Shown: piece by piece, positions 46,991 to 55,162 of the stretch | Layout: the number at the start of each line of letters is the position of its first letter | Position numbering within the stretch: the stretch's first letter is position 1 | Notes under the pieces: model-generated | What the model was told of the DNA's origin: nothing | What the model saw: only the letters and a program-made list of their open reading frames with translations | Databases searched by the model: none | Origin: Pandoraea bronchicola | GTDB taxonomy: Bacteria; Pseudomonadota; Gammaproteobacteria; Burkholderiales; Burkholderiaceae | Direction: 5' to 3' | DNA: 64,000 nucleotides | NCBI RefSeq assembly: GCF_902459805.1 | Contig: NZ_CABPST010000002.1 | Coordinates: 186,001-250,000 of the forward strand | Translations under genes and position numbers: made by a program

Positions 46991-47053
46991 GTTGATTTCC
47001 TTGGCGAGAATTCTTGAAAGAGCGCAATGATACTCCTCGACGCCTCCGAAACG

Positions 47054-47076
47054 AAAAAAACCCGCCGAAGCGGGGG
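47054..47076 (-). terminator. Rho-independent terminator of the acetolactate synthase gene
   Basis: On the minus strand: CCCGC, tetraloop TTCG, GCGGG, then seven T. It lies 109 bases after the stop at 47185 and before the binding-protein gene. Confidence 0.85.
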
Positions 47077-47184
47077 CTGTCGTTGCGATCTCGCGACGTG
47101 CCGCGCAATTCTCATGCGGCGATAATGCAAGCCGGACGCGGGCAATGCCAGTTCCCGCCCTTGTCCGGCCCGGTTGGCGACACC

Positions 47185-49005
47185 TCAGAACGCGCCTGCC
47201 GCGATGGGCCCGGCGGCCTGCCCGGGACCAAAGACCACGTCGCGATAGGTTTTGCCGGCGGGAATCATCGGATAGACGTCGTCTTCACGGGCGACGAGAA
47301 CATCCAGCAGATACGGCTCGCTCGGGTCTTCGAGCATGCGGGCGAGCGCGGCGGGCAATTCCTCGGGGCGAGTGACGCGCGCGCCTGCCACACCGTAACC
47401 GGCGGCAATGGTGACGAAGTCCGGATACGGCCGACCGTCGTCGGCGCCCTCGGGCACGTTCGGGTCGACCAGCGACGACGCTACGCGATTGCGCGCGTAG
47501 ATCATGTCCTGCCATTGCCGGACCATGCCCAGCCACTGGTTGTTGATAACCAGCACCTTGACGCCCAACCCGTACCGGCGGCACGTCGACAGTTCGTTCA
47601 CAGACATATTGAGGCTGCCGTCGCCGTCGATGTCGACCACCGGCGCGTCAGGCAGTGCCACCTTGGCGCCAATGGCCGCAGGCAGGCCGAAGCCCATCGT
47701 GCCGAATCCCGCGCTGGACAGGAAAGTGCGCGGCTGGCGAAGCCGCAGGTGTTGCATCGCCCACATCTGATGTTGTCCAACGCCGGTGGTCACGACAGCC
47801 TCCGGGGGCAGCAGCGCCGCCAGCGCCGTGATGACGTCGACGCCCGTCAGCCCCCCCGCTTCGCCAACGGCGACCGGCTGGGGTGCGCGCAGCGGATGCG
47901 TCTCGCGGCGCTCGCGCAGGTAGGCATGCCAGTCCGGCACGTCGCGGCGCTTCGCGTGGGTTAGCAGACCGGCGAACGCGTCACGCAGATCCGCATGCAC
48001 GCCGAGCGTTACGGGCTTGTTCTTGCCGATTTCGGCGGCGTCGACATCGACATGGACGATCTTCGCGTGCCGGGCAAACGACGACGGATCGCCGATCACC
48101 CGGTCGTCAAAGCGCACGCCAAGCGCCAGCACGAGGTCGGCTTCGTTGACCGCAACGTTGGCCACATACGCCCCGTGCATGCCGAGTGGCCCGAGCAGCA
48201 GCCGATGGTCGTCCGGCATCGCGCCGAGACCCATCATCGTGAGCGCCACCGGGCAGTCGAGCGCTTCGGCCAGCGCCACAAGCCGCGCGCCGGTGCCCGA
48301 GGCAACCACACCGCCCCCGGCGTAGATCACCGGGCGCTCGCTTTTCGCCAGCAATGCCGCGATACGCTGGGCGGTTTCGTCGCTCATCCCGGCCGGCACC
48401 GGCGCCGTGAAACGTTTGTCCGTCGGCTGATCGGGGCGTGCTTGCTGAATGTCTTTCGGGAAATCGAGCAGAACCGGACCGGGCCGGCCCGCGAGCGCGC
48501 AGGCGGCCGCCTCTCGAACCGCTGCGGGAATGTCGCGCGGCTCGCGCACTTGCCGGGCGAGCTTCGTCACGGGCTTGGTGATGGCGACGATGTCGACTTC
48601 CTGAAACGCGTTCTTGCCGAGCCAATGCGTTGCAACGTTACCGGTGATGGCGAGCACCGGCACGGAATCGCTTGCGGCATCGGCAATGCCCGTGACCAGA
48701 TTTGTCGCGCCGGGGCCAGACGTCGCCAGACAGACACCGAGCTTGCCAGTGGCACGCGCATAACCTTGCGCACCGAAAACCGAGCCCTGCTCATGCTCGG
48801 TTCGTACCAGCGTGATGGCCACGCGCGAGAGCGCGTCGAGCATCTCGAGATTGGCTCCGCCCGGATAGCAGAACACCGTGTCGACGCCAATTTCGACCAG
48901 CGTGCGCGCAATGAGGTCTGCGCCTTTGGCAGACAGTGGGGCAACAGGCTGGGCGACGGCACCTGTCGCGGTCTCGGTAGCAGGCAAAGTCAGGTCGAGT
49001 TTCAT
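47185..49005 (-). CDS. ilvB: Acetolactate synthase, large (catalytic) subunit
   Basis: This 606-residue thiamine-diphosphate enzyme condenses pyruvate with pyruvate or 2-oxobutyrate. Visible are the PYR domain with catalytic Glu72 in RTEHEQGS and ATSGPGATNLVTGIADA, the central FAD-associated domain (about 200-350) and the PP domain with the cofactor motif from GDGSLNMSVNEL to VLVINN. It has the full biosynthetic length. No small regulatory subunit gene (ilvN/ilvH) or ilvC adjoins, so it may be a second isozyme or may borrow a subunit. An Lrp-family regulator is transcribed divergently, and a strong terminator follows. Confidence 0.88.
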   Translation of the reverse strand: MKLDLTLPATETATGAVAQPVAPLSAKGADLIARTLVEIGVDTVFCYPGGANLEMLDALSRVAITLVRTEHEQGSVFGAQGYARATGKLGVCLATSGPGATNLVTGIADAASDSVPVLAITGNVATHWLGKNAFQEVDIVAITKPVTKLARQVREPRDIPAAVREAAACALAGRPGPVLLDFPKDIQQARPDQPTDKRFTAPVPAGMSDETAQRIAALLAKSERPVIYAGGGVVASGTGARLVALAEALDCPVALTMMGLGAMPDDHRLLLGPLGMHGAYVANVAVNEADLVLALGVRFDDRVIGDPSSFARHAKIVHVDVDAAEIGKNKPVTLGVHADLRDAFAGLLTHAKRRDVPDWHAYLRERRETHPLRAPQPVAVGEAGGLTGVDVITALAALLPPEAVVTTGVGQHQMWAMQHLRLRQPRTFLSSAGFGTMGFGLPAAIGAKVALPDAPVVDIDGDGSLNMSVNELSTCRRYGLGVKVLVINNQWLGMVRQWQDMIYARNRVASSLVDPNVPEGADDGRPYPDFVTIAAGYGVAGARVTRPEELPAALARMLEDPSEPYLLDVLVAREDDVYPMIPAGKTYRDVVFGPGQAAGPIAAGAF

Positions 49006-49177
49006 GGGTACGTAATTTCCTGCAGATTCAATCGAACTGGGGCGGATTGTTGCGGCAAATATGCCTAATGAGCCTCAAGCATACGGCCATCAGCCAGTAA
49101 ATGCTTCGCGTATCGTTGACAAATTTCCATTGATTTCACATGATTCATTCAAATTTCATACTTCAAAGGAATTAATC

Positions 49178-49690
49178 ATGCAAATCGATGAATTCGACGA
49201 GAAAATTCTCGCACTCCTTCAGGTGGATGCTTCGCTTTCGGCCGCCCAAATCGGCGAGCGCATCGGTCTGTCGCAATCGCAATGTTGGCGCCGCATCGAC
49301 CGGCTTGATGCCGAAGGTGTCATCGAGCGGCGCGTCGCGCTGGTCGACCGCAAGAAGGTTGGGTTGAACGTGATGCTCTTCGCCCATGTGAAGCTGGCCG
49401 GTCACAACCGCAACGCGCTGCCGGAGTTTTCGAAGGCGATCCAGGCATTCCCCGAAGTCCTCGAATGCCATGTGCTCATGGGCAATGTCGACTTTCTGCT
49501 GCGCATCGTGACGCGCGACGTCGACGCTTATGAGCGTTTCTTCTTCGAGCGGCTTTCCCAGTTGCCGATGGTGCAGGAGGTCAACTCGATGATCGCCCTC
49601 TCGCAGATCAAGTCGACGACCGTACTGCCCATTGGGCAGGGCGTGGCGCATCTCGGGGGGCCTGCGGGATCTGCCTCCGGCACGGCATGA
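49178..49690 (+). CDS. Lrp/AsnC-family transcriptional regulator
   Basis: The product has 170 residues from ATG 49178, after AAAGGA; the frame is open upstream without a better start. The N-terminal helix-turn-helix (about 3-60; IDEFDEKILALLQVDASLSA, GLSQSQCWRRIDRLD) is followed by the RAM effector-binding domain (FPEVLECHVLMGNVDFLLRI). It should sense an amino acid and control the divergent acetolactate synthase gene. The 172-base intergenic region is AT-rich, with repeated TTTCA/TTCA elements, as expected for Lrp targets. Confidence 0.9.
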   Translation: MQIDEFDEKILALLQVDASLSAAQIGERIGLSQSQCWRRIDRLDAEGVIERRVALVDRKKVGLNVMLFAHVKLAGHNRNALPEFSKAIQAFPEVLECHVLMGNVDFLLRIVTRDVDAYERFFFERLSQLPMVQEVNSMIALSQIKSTTVLPIGQGVAHLGGPAGSASGTA

Positions 49691-49850
49691 CATTGCGCTG
49701 ACAGCATCATGTCGCGCAGCGGGCGGTAGTCTGCGGGTCGCCCTGACGCATATCGAAGCGGCCACTACAGGCGTCGCTGAAAACGTCGGCACACGTTGGA
49801 CAGCGCCCCCGCAAGCCTCTATCCTTAAGCATCCACTATGGGAGCCTTGC

Positions 49851-50408
49851 ATGAAACGTTGGTTCGGACTGACTGCCGCAGCCGCCATCATCGGCGTGAC
49901 GGCATGGTGCTTCATCCCCGCGCATGCCGCCCTGAAAAACGGTGCGCCCGCGCCGGACTTCTCTGCGCAGGCATCGCTCGGCGGCAAAGTGTTCACCTTC
50001 TCGCTTGCCGACGCGCTCAAGAACGGCCCTGTCGTGCTGTACTTCTATCCTGCGGCATTTACCCAAGGGTGCACGATCGAAGCCCACGACTTTGCCGAGG
50101 CAACTGACGCGTTCAAGGCGTTGGGCGCGACGGTCATCGGCGTCTCGCACGACAACATCGATACGCTCAACAAGTTCTCCGTGTCCGAGTGCCGCAGCAA
50201 GTTTGCCGTGGCGGCCGATACCGACCAGCACATCATGCGCGCCTATGACGCCGTGCTCTCGCTCAAGCCCGATTACGCCAATCGCGTCTCGTACGTCATC
50301 GCCCCGGACGGCAAGGTGATCTACAGCTACGTGAGCCTCGATCCGGACAAACACGTCGCCAACACCATGGAAGCCGTCCGCAAGTGGCGCGCTGCGCATC
50401 CTGCTTGA
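49851..50408 (+). CDS. Exported thioredoxin-like peroxiredoxin
   Basis: The product has 185 residues from ATG 49851 (GGGAG upstream). The signal peptide (GLTAAAAIIGVTAWC, cleavage near AHA-ALKNG) sends it to the periplasm. The AhpC/TSA fold carries the peroxidatic Cys74 in YPAAFTQGCTIEAHDF, with Thr71 in the usual place. A second Cys in SVSECRSKF, about 40 residues later, could act as the resolving residue. It should reduce peroxides outside the cytosol. TrhA follows 28 bases downstream on the same strand. Confidence 0.87.
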   Translation: MKRWFGLTAAAAIIGVTAWCFIPAHAALKNGAPAPDFSAQASLGGKVFTFSLADALKNGPVVLYFYPAAFTQGCTIEAHDFAEATDAFKALGATVIGVSHDNIDTLNKFSVSECRSKFAVAADTDQHIMRAYDAVLSLKPDYANRVSYVIAPDGKVIYSYVSLDPDKHVANTMEAVRKWRAAHPA

Positions 50409-50436
50409 GCACGGCGAATTTACGGGACGATGCGGC

Positions 50437-51081
50437 ATGAAAGCCATAGCACGCGCACAAACTCGAAGCGAGGAACTCGCCAATAGCGTCAGTCATGGCA
50501 TTGCCTGCCTGGCGGCCCTCGCTGCGATTCCCTTCCTTTTCACGGCCGTCCGCCCTCCTTTGCCGAGTCAGGTGCAGCAAATCGGGATCGGCGTATTCGC
50601 CGTCACGATGGTGGTCGTGTATCTGGCCTCCGCGCTATACCACGGACTACCCGACGGTCGCGCGAAACAGCTGTTCATGCGCGTCGATCACTGCGCAATC
50701 TTTCTTTTCATTGCCGGAACCTACACCCCCTTCACCATCAAGATCCTCCACGACCCGTGGGGCTGGCCGCTGCTCACCGGCGTATGGGCGATGGCCATTG
50801 CCGGGCTGATCGCGAAGACACTCGGCCTGCTCGATCGGCCGCTCATCTCCACCCTGCTTTACATCGGTCTGGGATGGATGGCCGTTTTAGTGGCCGGACC
50901 GGTACTCGCCGCCATTCCTGGCCCCGGTGCGGGATGGCTCTATGCAGGCGGTATCGCCTACACCGTCGGCGCTGTCTTCTATTCGCTCGACGGGCATATC
51001 AAGTTCGGGCATCTCGTGTGGCATCTGTTCGCCATTGGCGGCACCGCCTGCCACTATCTCGCCGTCTGCCGCTATCTCTGA
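50437..51081 (+). CDS. trhA: Hemolysin III/PAQR family membrane protein (TrhA)
   Basis: This 214-residue protein has seven membrane helices. The family motifs with the predicted zinc ligands are present: EELANSVSHGIACL near the N-terminus, YLASALYHGLPDGRAKQ, FMRVDHCAIFLFIAGTYTPF, and the C-terminal KFGHLVWHLFAIGGTACHY. Bacterial members influence membrane fluidity or lipid composition; true hemolytic activity is rarely shown. Its 3' end overlaps the convergent hybrid kinase gene by 10 bases. Confidence 0.9.
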   Translation: MKAIARAQTRSEELANSVSHGIACLAALAAIPFLFTAVRPPLPSQVQQIGIGVFAVTMVVVYLASALYHGLPDGRAKQLFMRVDHCAIFLFIAGTYTPFTIKILHDPWGWPLLTGVWAMAIAGLIAKTLGLLDRPLISTLLYIGLGWMAVLVAGPVLAAIPGPGAGWLYAGGIAYTVGAVFYSLDGHIKFGHLVWHLFAIGGTACHYLAVCRYL

Positions 51082-52721
51082 TCGTCCGGTGTGATCCGGC
51101 AATCCGCCAGCTTTTCGGATAGCCGGTCGCATCGCGCCGTCAACGCCGGGTCCCCGAACATCCTGCACGCACCGCGCATGCGGTGCAGCAACGCCTGTGC
51201 GGCATCCAGATCTGCCGGGCGACGCGTTGCGATCAACCGGCGAAAACGCGCAAGATCCTTCGCCATTTCCTCACGCATCATGCGCCGCGCGTAGGGGTCA
51301 TCCAGCAGCGACGGCCTCGCAGCTTTCGGGAGCTGACCGGTGGCGTCCGGCCCAACCTCCGACCCCACCGCCTCATCCCCCACGACACCGGAACATGGCC
51401 ACCGCACTGCGAGCGTCTGGGCCAGCCGCAGTCGTGACACCGGCTTCGTCAGCACATCGTCGATACCGGCCTCCCGGGCCGCACGCGCCCCCACCACCGA
51501 CCCTGTCACCGCGAACACAATGGGCGCCCGGCGGCCAAGGGCCGGCGCCAGCGCACGAAACGTCTTCGCCAGCGTCAGACCGCACGCGCCGCCGAGCTGT
51601 ATATCGGTGAGCACGACGTCGACATCATGCAAAATCCATTGCAACAACGCCTCGGTCAGATCTTCCGCACGCTCGACGATGCACCCAAGCGACGTCAATT
51701 GATCGGCGAGGATGGCGCGATTCATGACGTGGTCGTCGACCACCAACGCGTGCAGCCCGGAACGCACATCGACGCGGGCAACGGGCACCTCTGCGGCCAA
51801 CGGCGACGACACGGCCCTGTCTTGCGGGCCAGCAGGTTTCGCGCAAGGCATGCCGAAGGGCACCGATAGGCGAAACTGCGCTCCCGATGTCGACGGCTCC
51901 ACGCACAGCGAGCCGCCCATGCGCTGCGCCCATTGCTGGGCGATCCACAGTCCCAACCCTGTGCCGGGCACTGAGCGATCCGCGCGGGCGAACGCCGCAA
52001 ACACCGCGTTTTCCATGCCCGCAGGGATTCCCGGCCCGGTGTCGCTGACGTGAATCGTCAGTTGCCCCGCCCCCACACCACCTCGCCGCCCGGGCTCGGC
52101 CGACACGCGCCGGTGAGCGTCTTGCGCCGGACCAGCGCCCCAAGACGCCCTGACCGCAACACCACCGCAAACGGTGTACTTCAACGCGTTGTCGAGCAGC
52201 GTTCGCAGCATCTGGCGCAAGCGACCGGCGTCTCCCCGCATCATGACGGGCACGTCGTCGGCGATGTGGCACCCCAGAATGAGCCCTTTCGCATGGGCCG
52301 TGCCCGCAAACGAGTCAACCTCCTCGTCGAGGCACACGCGCACCTCGAAGACGGTTTCCCGCAACGGCAGATGCATGACCTCGCCTTGGCCCAGTTGCAG
52401 CACGTCGTCCACCGCGCCAGCCACCACGCCGAGCATGCTGCGCATGGCGCCAAGCCGCTCGCGAGGCGCAATCCCCCCGGCGCCGGCACGCATGCCGCCG
52501 TCGCCGGCAACATCGCCGCATAGTGCGTCCAGATGCCCTTGCAGCACTTGCAACGGGGCCCGTAGCTCGTGCACCAGCGCCATCCGAAAAATGCTGACGT
52601 CCTCACGGCCGTCCCTTCCATACCCTTGCGGACCGGGCGCTGCCGCCGCTTGCCGCCCATCCGATTCATACCGCCCGGCATCGGCGCCGCCACACCGGAA
52701 ATTGAATTTGTCGAGATTCAT
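51072..52721 (-). CDS. Cytosolic hybrid histidine kinase with receiver and HPt domains
   Basis: This 549-residue protein lacks membrane helices and any sensor domain. HisKA starts MALVHELRAPLQVL (His51), then HATPase with LRTLLDNALKYTV and GTGLGLWIA, a receiver (VVDDHVMNRAIL; Asp373 in LTDIQLGG) and a C-terminal HPt with LLHRMRGACRMFG (His513). No membrane input is visible, so the signal must come from a partner or from the short N-terminal tail. No response-regulator gene adjoins; output may go to an unlinked regulator. The ATG at 52721 lacks a good ribosome-binding site. The chemoreceptor gene is divergent. Confidence 0.87.
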   Translation of the reverse strand: MNLDKFNFRCGGADAGRYESDGRQAAAAPGPQGYGRDGREDVSIFRMALVHELRAPLQVLQGHLDALCGDVAGDGGMRAGAGGIAPRERLGAMRSMLGVVAGAVDDVLQLGQGEVMHLPLRETVFEVRVCLDEEVDSFAGTAHAKGLILGCHIADDVPVMMRGDAGRLRQMLRTLLDNALKYTVCGGVAVRASWGAGPAQDAHRRVSAEPGRRGGVGAGQLTIHVSDTGPGIPAGMENAVFAAFARADRSVPGTGLGLWIAQQWAQRMGGSLCVEPSTSGAQFRLSVPFGMPCAKPAGPQDRAVSSPLAAEVPVARVDVRSGLHALVVDDHVMNRAILADQLTSLGCIVERAEDLTEALLQWILHDVDVVLTDIQLGGACGLTLAKTFRALAPALGRRAPIVFAVTGSVVGARAAREAGIDDVLTKPVSRLRLAQTLAVRWPCSGVVGDEAVGSEVGPDATGQLPKAARPSLLDDPYARRMMREEMAKDLARFRRLIATRRPADLDAAQALLHRMRGACRMFGDPALTARCDRLSEKLADCRITPDDQR

Positions 52722-52878
52722 CGCGTCGTTGACGCCTCATCACGATTCACGCGCTTCGGCGTACTGAAGAACTGCAGGAGCCTTCAAGTCTGGCCTTTTG
52801 CAAGACCGTTGCGACTGCGCAAATTCCGATCTTATTTTGTGGACGCCCGCACTTTCGGAATCGTCCGAGCCGAATGAC

Positions 52879-52906
52879 TCAAGTTCCGCCTCTCATCTGC
52901 CGATAA
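52879..52906 (+). promoter_or_regulatory. Sigma-28 (FliA)-like promoter of the chemoreceptor gene
   Basis: GCCGATAA at 52899-52906 is a perfect match to the sigma-28 -10 element. TCAAGTTC at 52879-52886 matches six of eight bases of the -35 element TAAAGTTT, with one base more spacing than ideal. It lies 88 bases before the chemoreceptor ATG. Confidence 0.6.
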
Positions 52907-52993
52907 TCCCTATGCCCCGTCTTCCACTTTCCGACTGGCGGGGAGGCCGCACGCACGCGCTCCGCGACCTGGGCATTCAATCCATCGATCCAT

Positions 52994-54637
52994 ATGTATA
53001 AGAACATTACGATTCGGACCAGCCTGACACTGGTCCTAGGTTTGCTTGGTGCACTACTCGTCCTCGCCAGCGTTCTGGGCCTTCAGGCGCTCAGTTCCAG
53101 CAATGAATCCCTGAGCAAGATGGCCACGGAAGACACGCCCGCCCTGGCCGAACTCAAGGGCACTGGCGAGCAGATTCTGCGGACCCGTCTGTCGATGGCG
53201 ACCTACGCCTCTTACGTCAGCCTCGGCGCGAATCCGGAAGAGTCCGAAAAAGTGCTGAATCGGGGCACACAGTACATCGCCGCCTCGGACGCACTCTGGA
53301 AGGATTATCTGAAACGTCCCAAAGAAGATGCGCACGAAGCGGAGTTGGCCAAGGCAACCGACGAGAAGCGCCGTGCCTTTTTCGACAAAGTGGTGACGCC
53401 AGCGCTCAACGCCCTCAAGCAAGGCGACGTGGCCGGGTTCCACCAGATTCAGGCACGCGTCGCGCCGCCCGCCTATAGCGCCCTCGATTCCGCCCTGCGC
53501 GAGTTGCAGGACATTCAGGTCGCGCGGCAGAAGACTCGCTTCGAAGCCGCCCAGCAGCGCTACAACATCATGCGTATTGCGATGGGGGTGACGTTGGCCG
53601 TTGCCCTGCTGCTCGCACTGTGGGGCCGTGCGATGCTCGCACGCGCCGTGTTGCGTCCGATCCGCGAAGTCATCTCGCATTTCGAGCGCATGGCTGCGGG
53701 CGACCTGAGCCAGCGAGTCGAACAGCGCACGCGCAATGAGATGGGGCAGCTCTTCGGCGCGCTTGGCCGGATGCGCGATGGTCTTGCCGCCACGGTCGGC
53801 ACCGTGCGCGAGAGTACAGAAGCCATTCACGCGAGCGCCCGCGAGATTGCCGACGGCAACGCCGATCTGTCGCAACGCACGGAATCTCAGGCGTCGTCGC
53901 TGGAGCAAACGGCGGCGAGCATGGAAGAGCTGACGGCCGTCGTCAAGCAGAACGCCGAGAATGCGCGTGCCGCCAGCCAGTTGGCCGTTACGGCATCGGA
54001 TACCGCTTCGCGGGGGGGCGACGTCGTGCAAGAGGTCGTGACGACGATGCGCGATATCGCCGAAGCGTCGCAGAAGGTCACCGACATCCTCACGGTCATC
54101 GATGGCATCGCGTTCCAGACGAACATTCTGGCGCTCAACGCCGCCGTCGAAGCCGCACGTGCCGGCGAACAGGGGCGCGGCTTTGCCGTCGTCGCGGGCG
54201 AAGTCCGCACGCTCGCCCAGCGCAGCGCGTCGGCAGCCAAGGAGATCAAGGGATTGATCGAGGCATCGGGCGACCGCGTCGAGACCGGCACCCGTCTGGT
54301 CGAGCGCGCTGGCGCCACGATGGTGGAAGTGGTGCAGTCGGTCAAACGCGTAACCGACATCATGGGCGAGATCTCGGCCGCCAGCGTCGAGCAGTCGAGC
54401 GGCATCGAACAGGTCAATCGCGCCGTGACACAAATGGACGAGATGACGCAACAGAACGCCGCGCTCGTGGAAGAAGCGTCTGCCGCGGCGGCAGCGCTCG
54501 AGGCACAGGCGGCGCGTCTGCGCGAATCGGTAGCGCTGTTCCGTCTGTCGGCCCACGACTCAGCGCATTCGTCCAGGGGCAGCACCGGCGACGTCACGCT
54601 CAACGTAACGCCGGGCAAACTGGCGCTCGCCGCCTGA
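52994..54637 (+). CDS. Methyl-accepting chemotaxis protein
   Basis: This 547-residue receptor has a first membrane helix at about 9-31, a periplasmic four-helix-bundle sensor (about 32-190), a second helix (about 191-212), HAMP (about 213-265; PIREVISHFERMAAGDLSQR) and the signalling domain. Its hairpin tip is VIDGIAFQTNILALNAAVEA followed by GRGFAVVAGEVRTLAQRS. The sensor resembles the Tar-like 4HB type. The C-terminus lacks the NWETF-type tether for CheR/CheB. A sigma-28-like promoter lies upstream, which links it to the flagellar regulon. Confidence 0.94.
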   Translation: MYKNITIRTSLTLVLGLLGALLVLASVLGLQALSSSNESLSKMATEDTPALAELKGTGEQILRTRLSMATYASYVSLGANPEESEKVLNRGTQYIAASDALWKDYLKRPKEDAHEAELAKATDEKRRAFFDKVVTPALNALKQGDVAGFHQIQARVAPPAYSALDSALRELQDIQVARQKTRFEAAQQRYNIMRIAMGVTLAVALLLALWGRAMLARAVLRPIREVISHFERMAAGDLSQRVEQRTRNEMGQLFGALGRMRDGLAATVGTVRESTEAIHASAREIADGNADLSQRTESQASSLEQTAASMEELTAVVKQNAENARAASQLAVTASDTASRGGDVVQEVVTTMRDIAEASQKVTDILTVIDGIAFQTNILALNAAVEAARAGEQGRGFAVVAGEVRTLAQRSASAAKEIKGLIEASGDRVETGTRLVERAGATMVEVVQSVKRVTDIMGEISAASVEQSSGIEQVNRAVTQMDEMTQQNAALVEEASAAAAALEAQAARLRESVALFRLSAHDSAHSSRGSTGDVTLNVTPGKLALAA

Positions 54638-54780
54638 ATGCCGCACCCCTATCACCGGCCGCCCCGTACGTCGTGACCTCGGGCATCCTCTGACGCCGCC
54701 TCGTCGACATGACGGGCGCGTCTCAGGATGCCGGAAAGCCTCCCCAAGATGCCGTGCAACGCAAGCGTTGCGGCGTCACT

Positions 54781-55065
54781 TCAAAGACTCACGCGTTGCT
54801 CGAAGCCCTTGAGCGGCGCCTGCGCCACCCACGCTTTATCGATGTCGCAGGACGACACCTGCGCCCCCGGCGGCCCCTGACGCATCCACTCGCACATCGC
54901 CAGCAACTGAGCGGCTTCGCCCTGTGCAATGACTTCGACCGCACCATCGCGACGGTTGCGCACCCACCCGCTGAGCCCGATCCTGCGCGCCTCGACCACG
55001 CATGCGGCGCGATAGCCGACGCCCTGAACTCGCCCGCGAACTACGATCTGCCACGTTGCCGTCAT
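54781..55065 (-). CDS. acyP: Acylphosphatase
   Basis: The product has 94 residues from ATG 55065. It hydrolyses acyl phosphates such as acetyl or carbamoyl phosphate. The signature VRGRVQGVGYR carries the catalytic Arg19, and the catalytic Asn37 is in GWVRNRRDGAVEV. Length is typical. It lies 97 bases downstream of the PepSY flavoreductase gene on the same strand, but a terminator between them suggests separate transcription. Confidence 0.92.
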   Translation of the reverse strand: MTATWQIVVRGRVQGVGYRAACVVEARRIGLSGWVRNRRDGAVEVIAQGEAAQLLAMCEWMRQGPPGAQVSSCDIDKAWVAQAPLKGFEQRVSL

Positions 55066-55104
55066 TGCCCCTCCTGCTGCAATCGATGGATGTCCGAGAC
55101 GATG

Positions 55105-55134
55105 AAAAAGGGCTCGATCAACGTCGAGCCCTTT
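55105..55134 (-). terminator. Terminator after the PepSY flavoreductase gene
   Basis: GGGCTCGA, six-base loop, TCGAGCCC: an eight-base-pair stem flanked by AAAAA on the left and TTT on the right. On the minus strand it ends in five T, 28 bases past the stop at 55163. Confidence 0.8.
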
Positions 55135-55162
55135 CACTACGTTAGCACACGCCGGTACACGC

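Noticed and set aside
53054-54556. A 500-codon frame antisense to the chemoreceptor
   Set aside because: Low-complexity antisense shadow of a well-conserved signalling domain.
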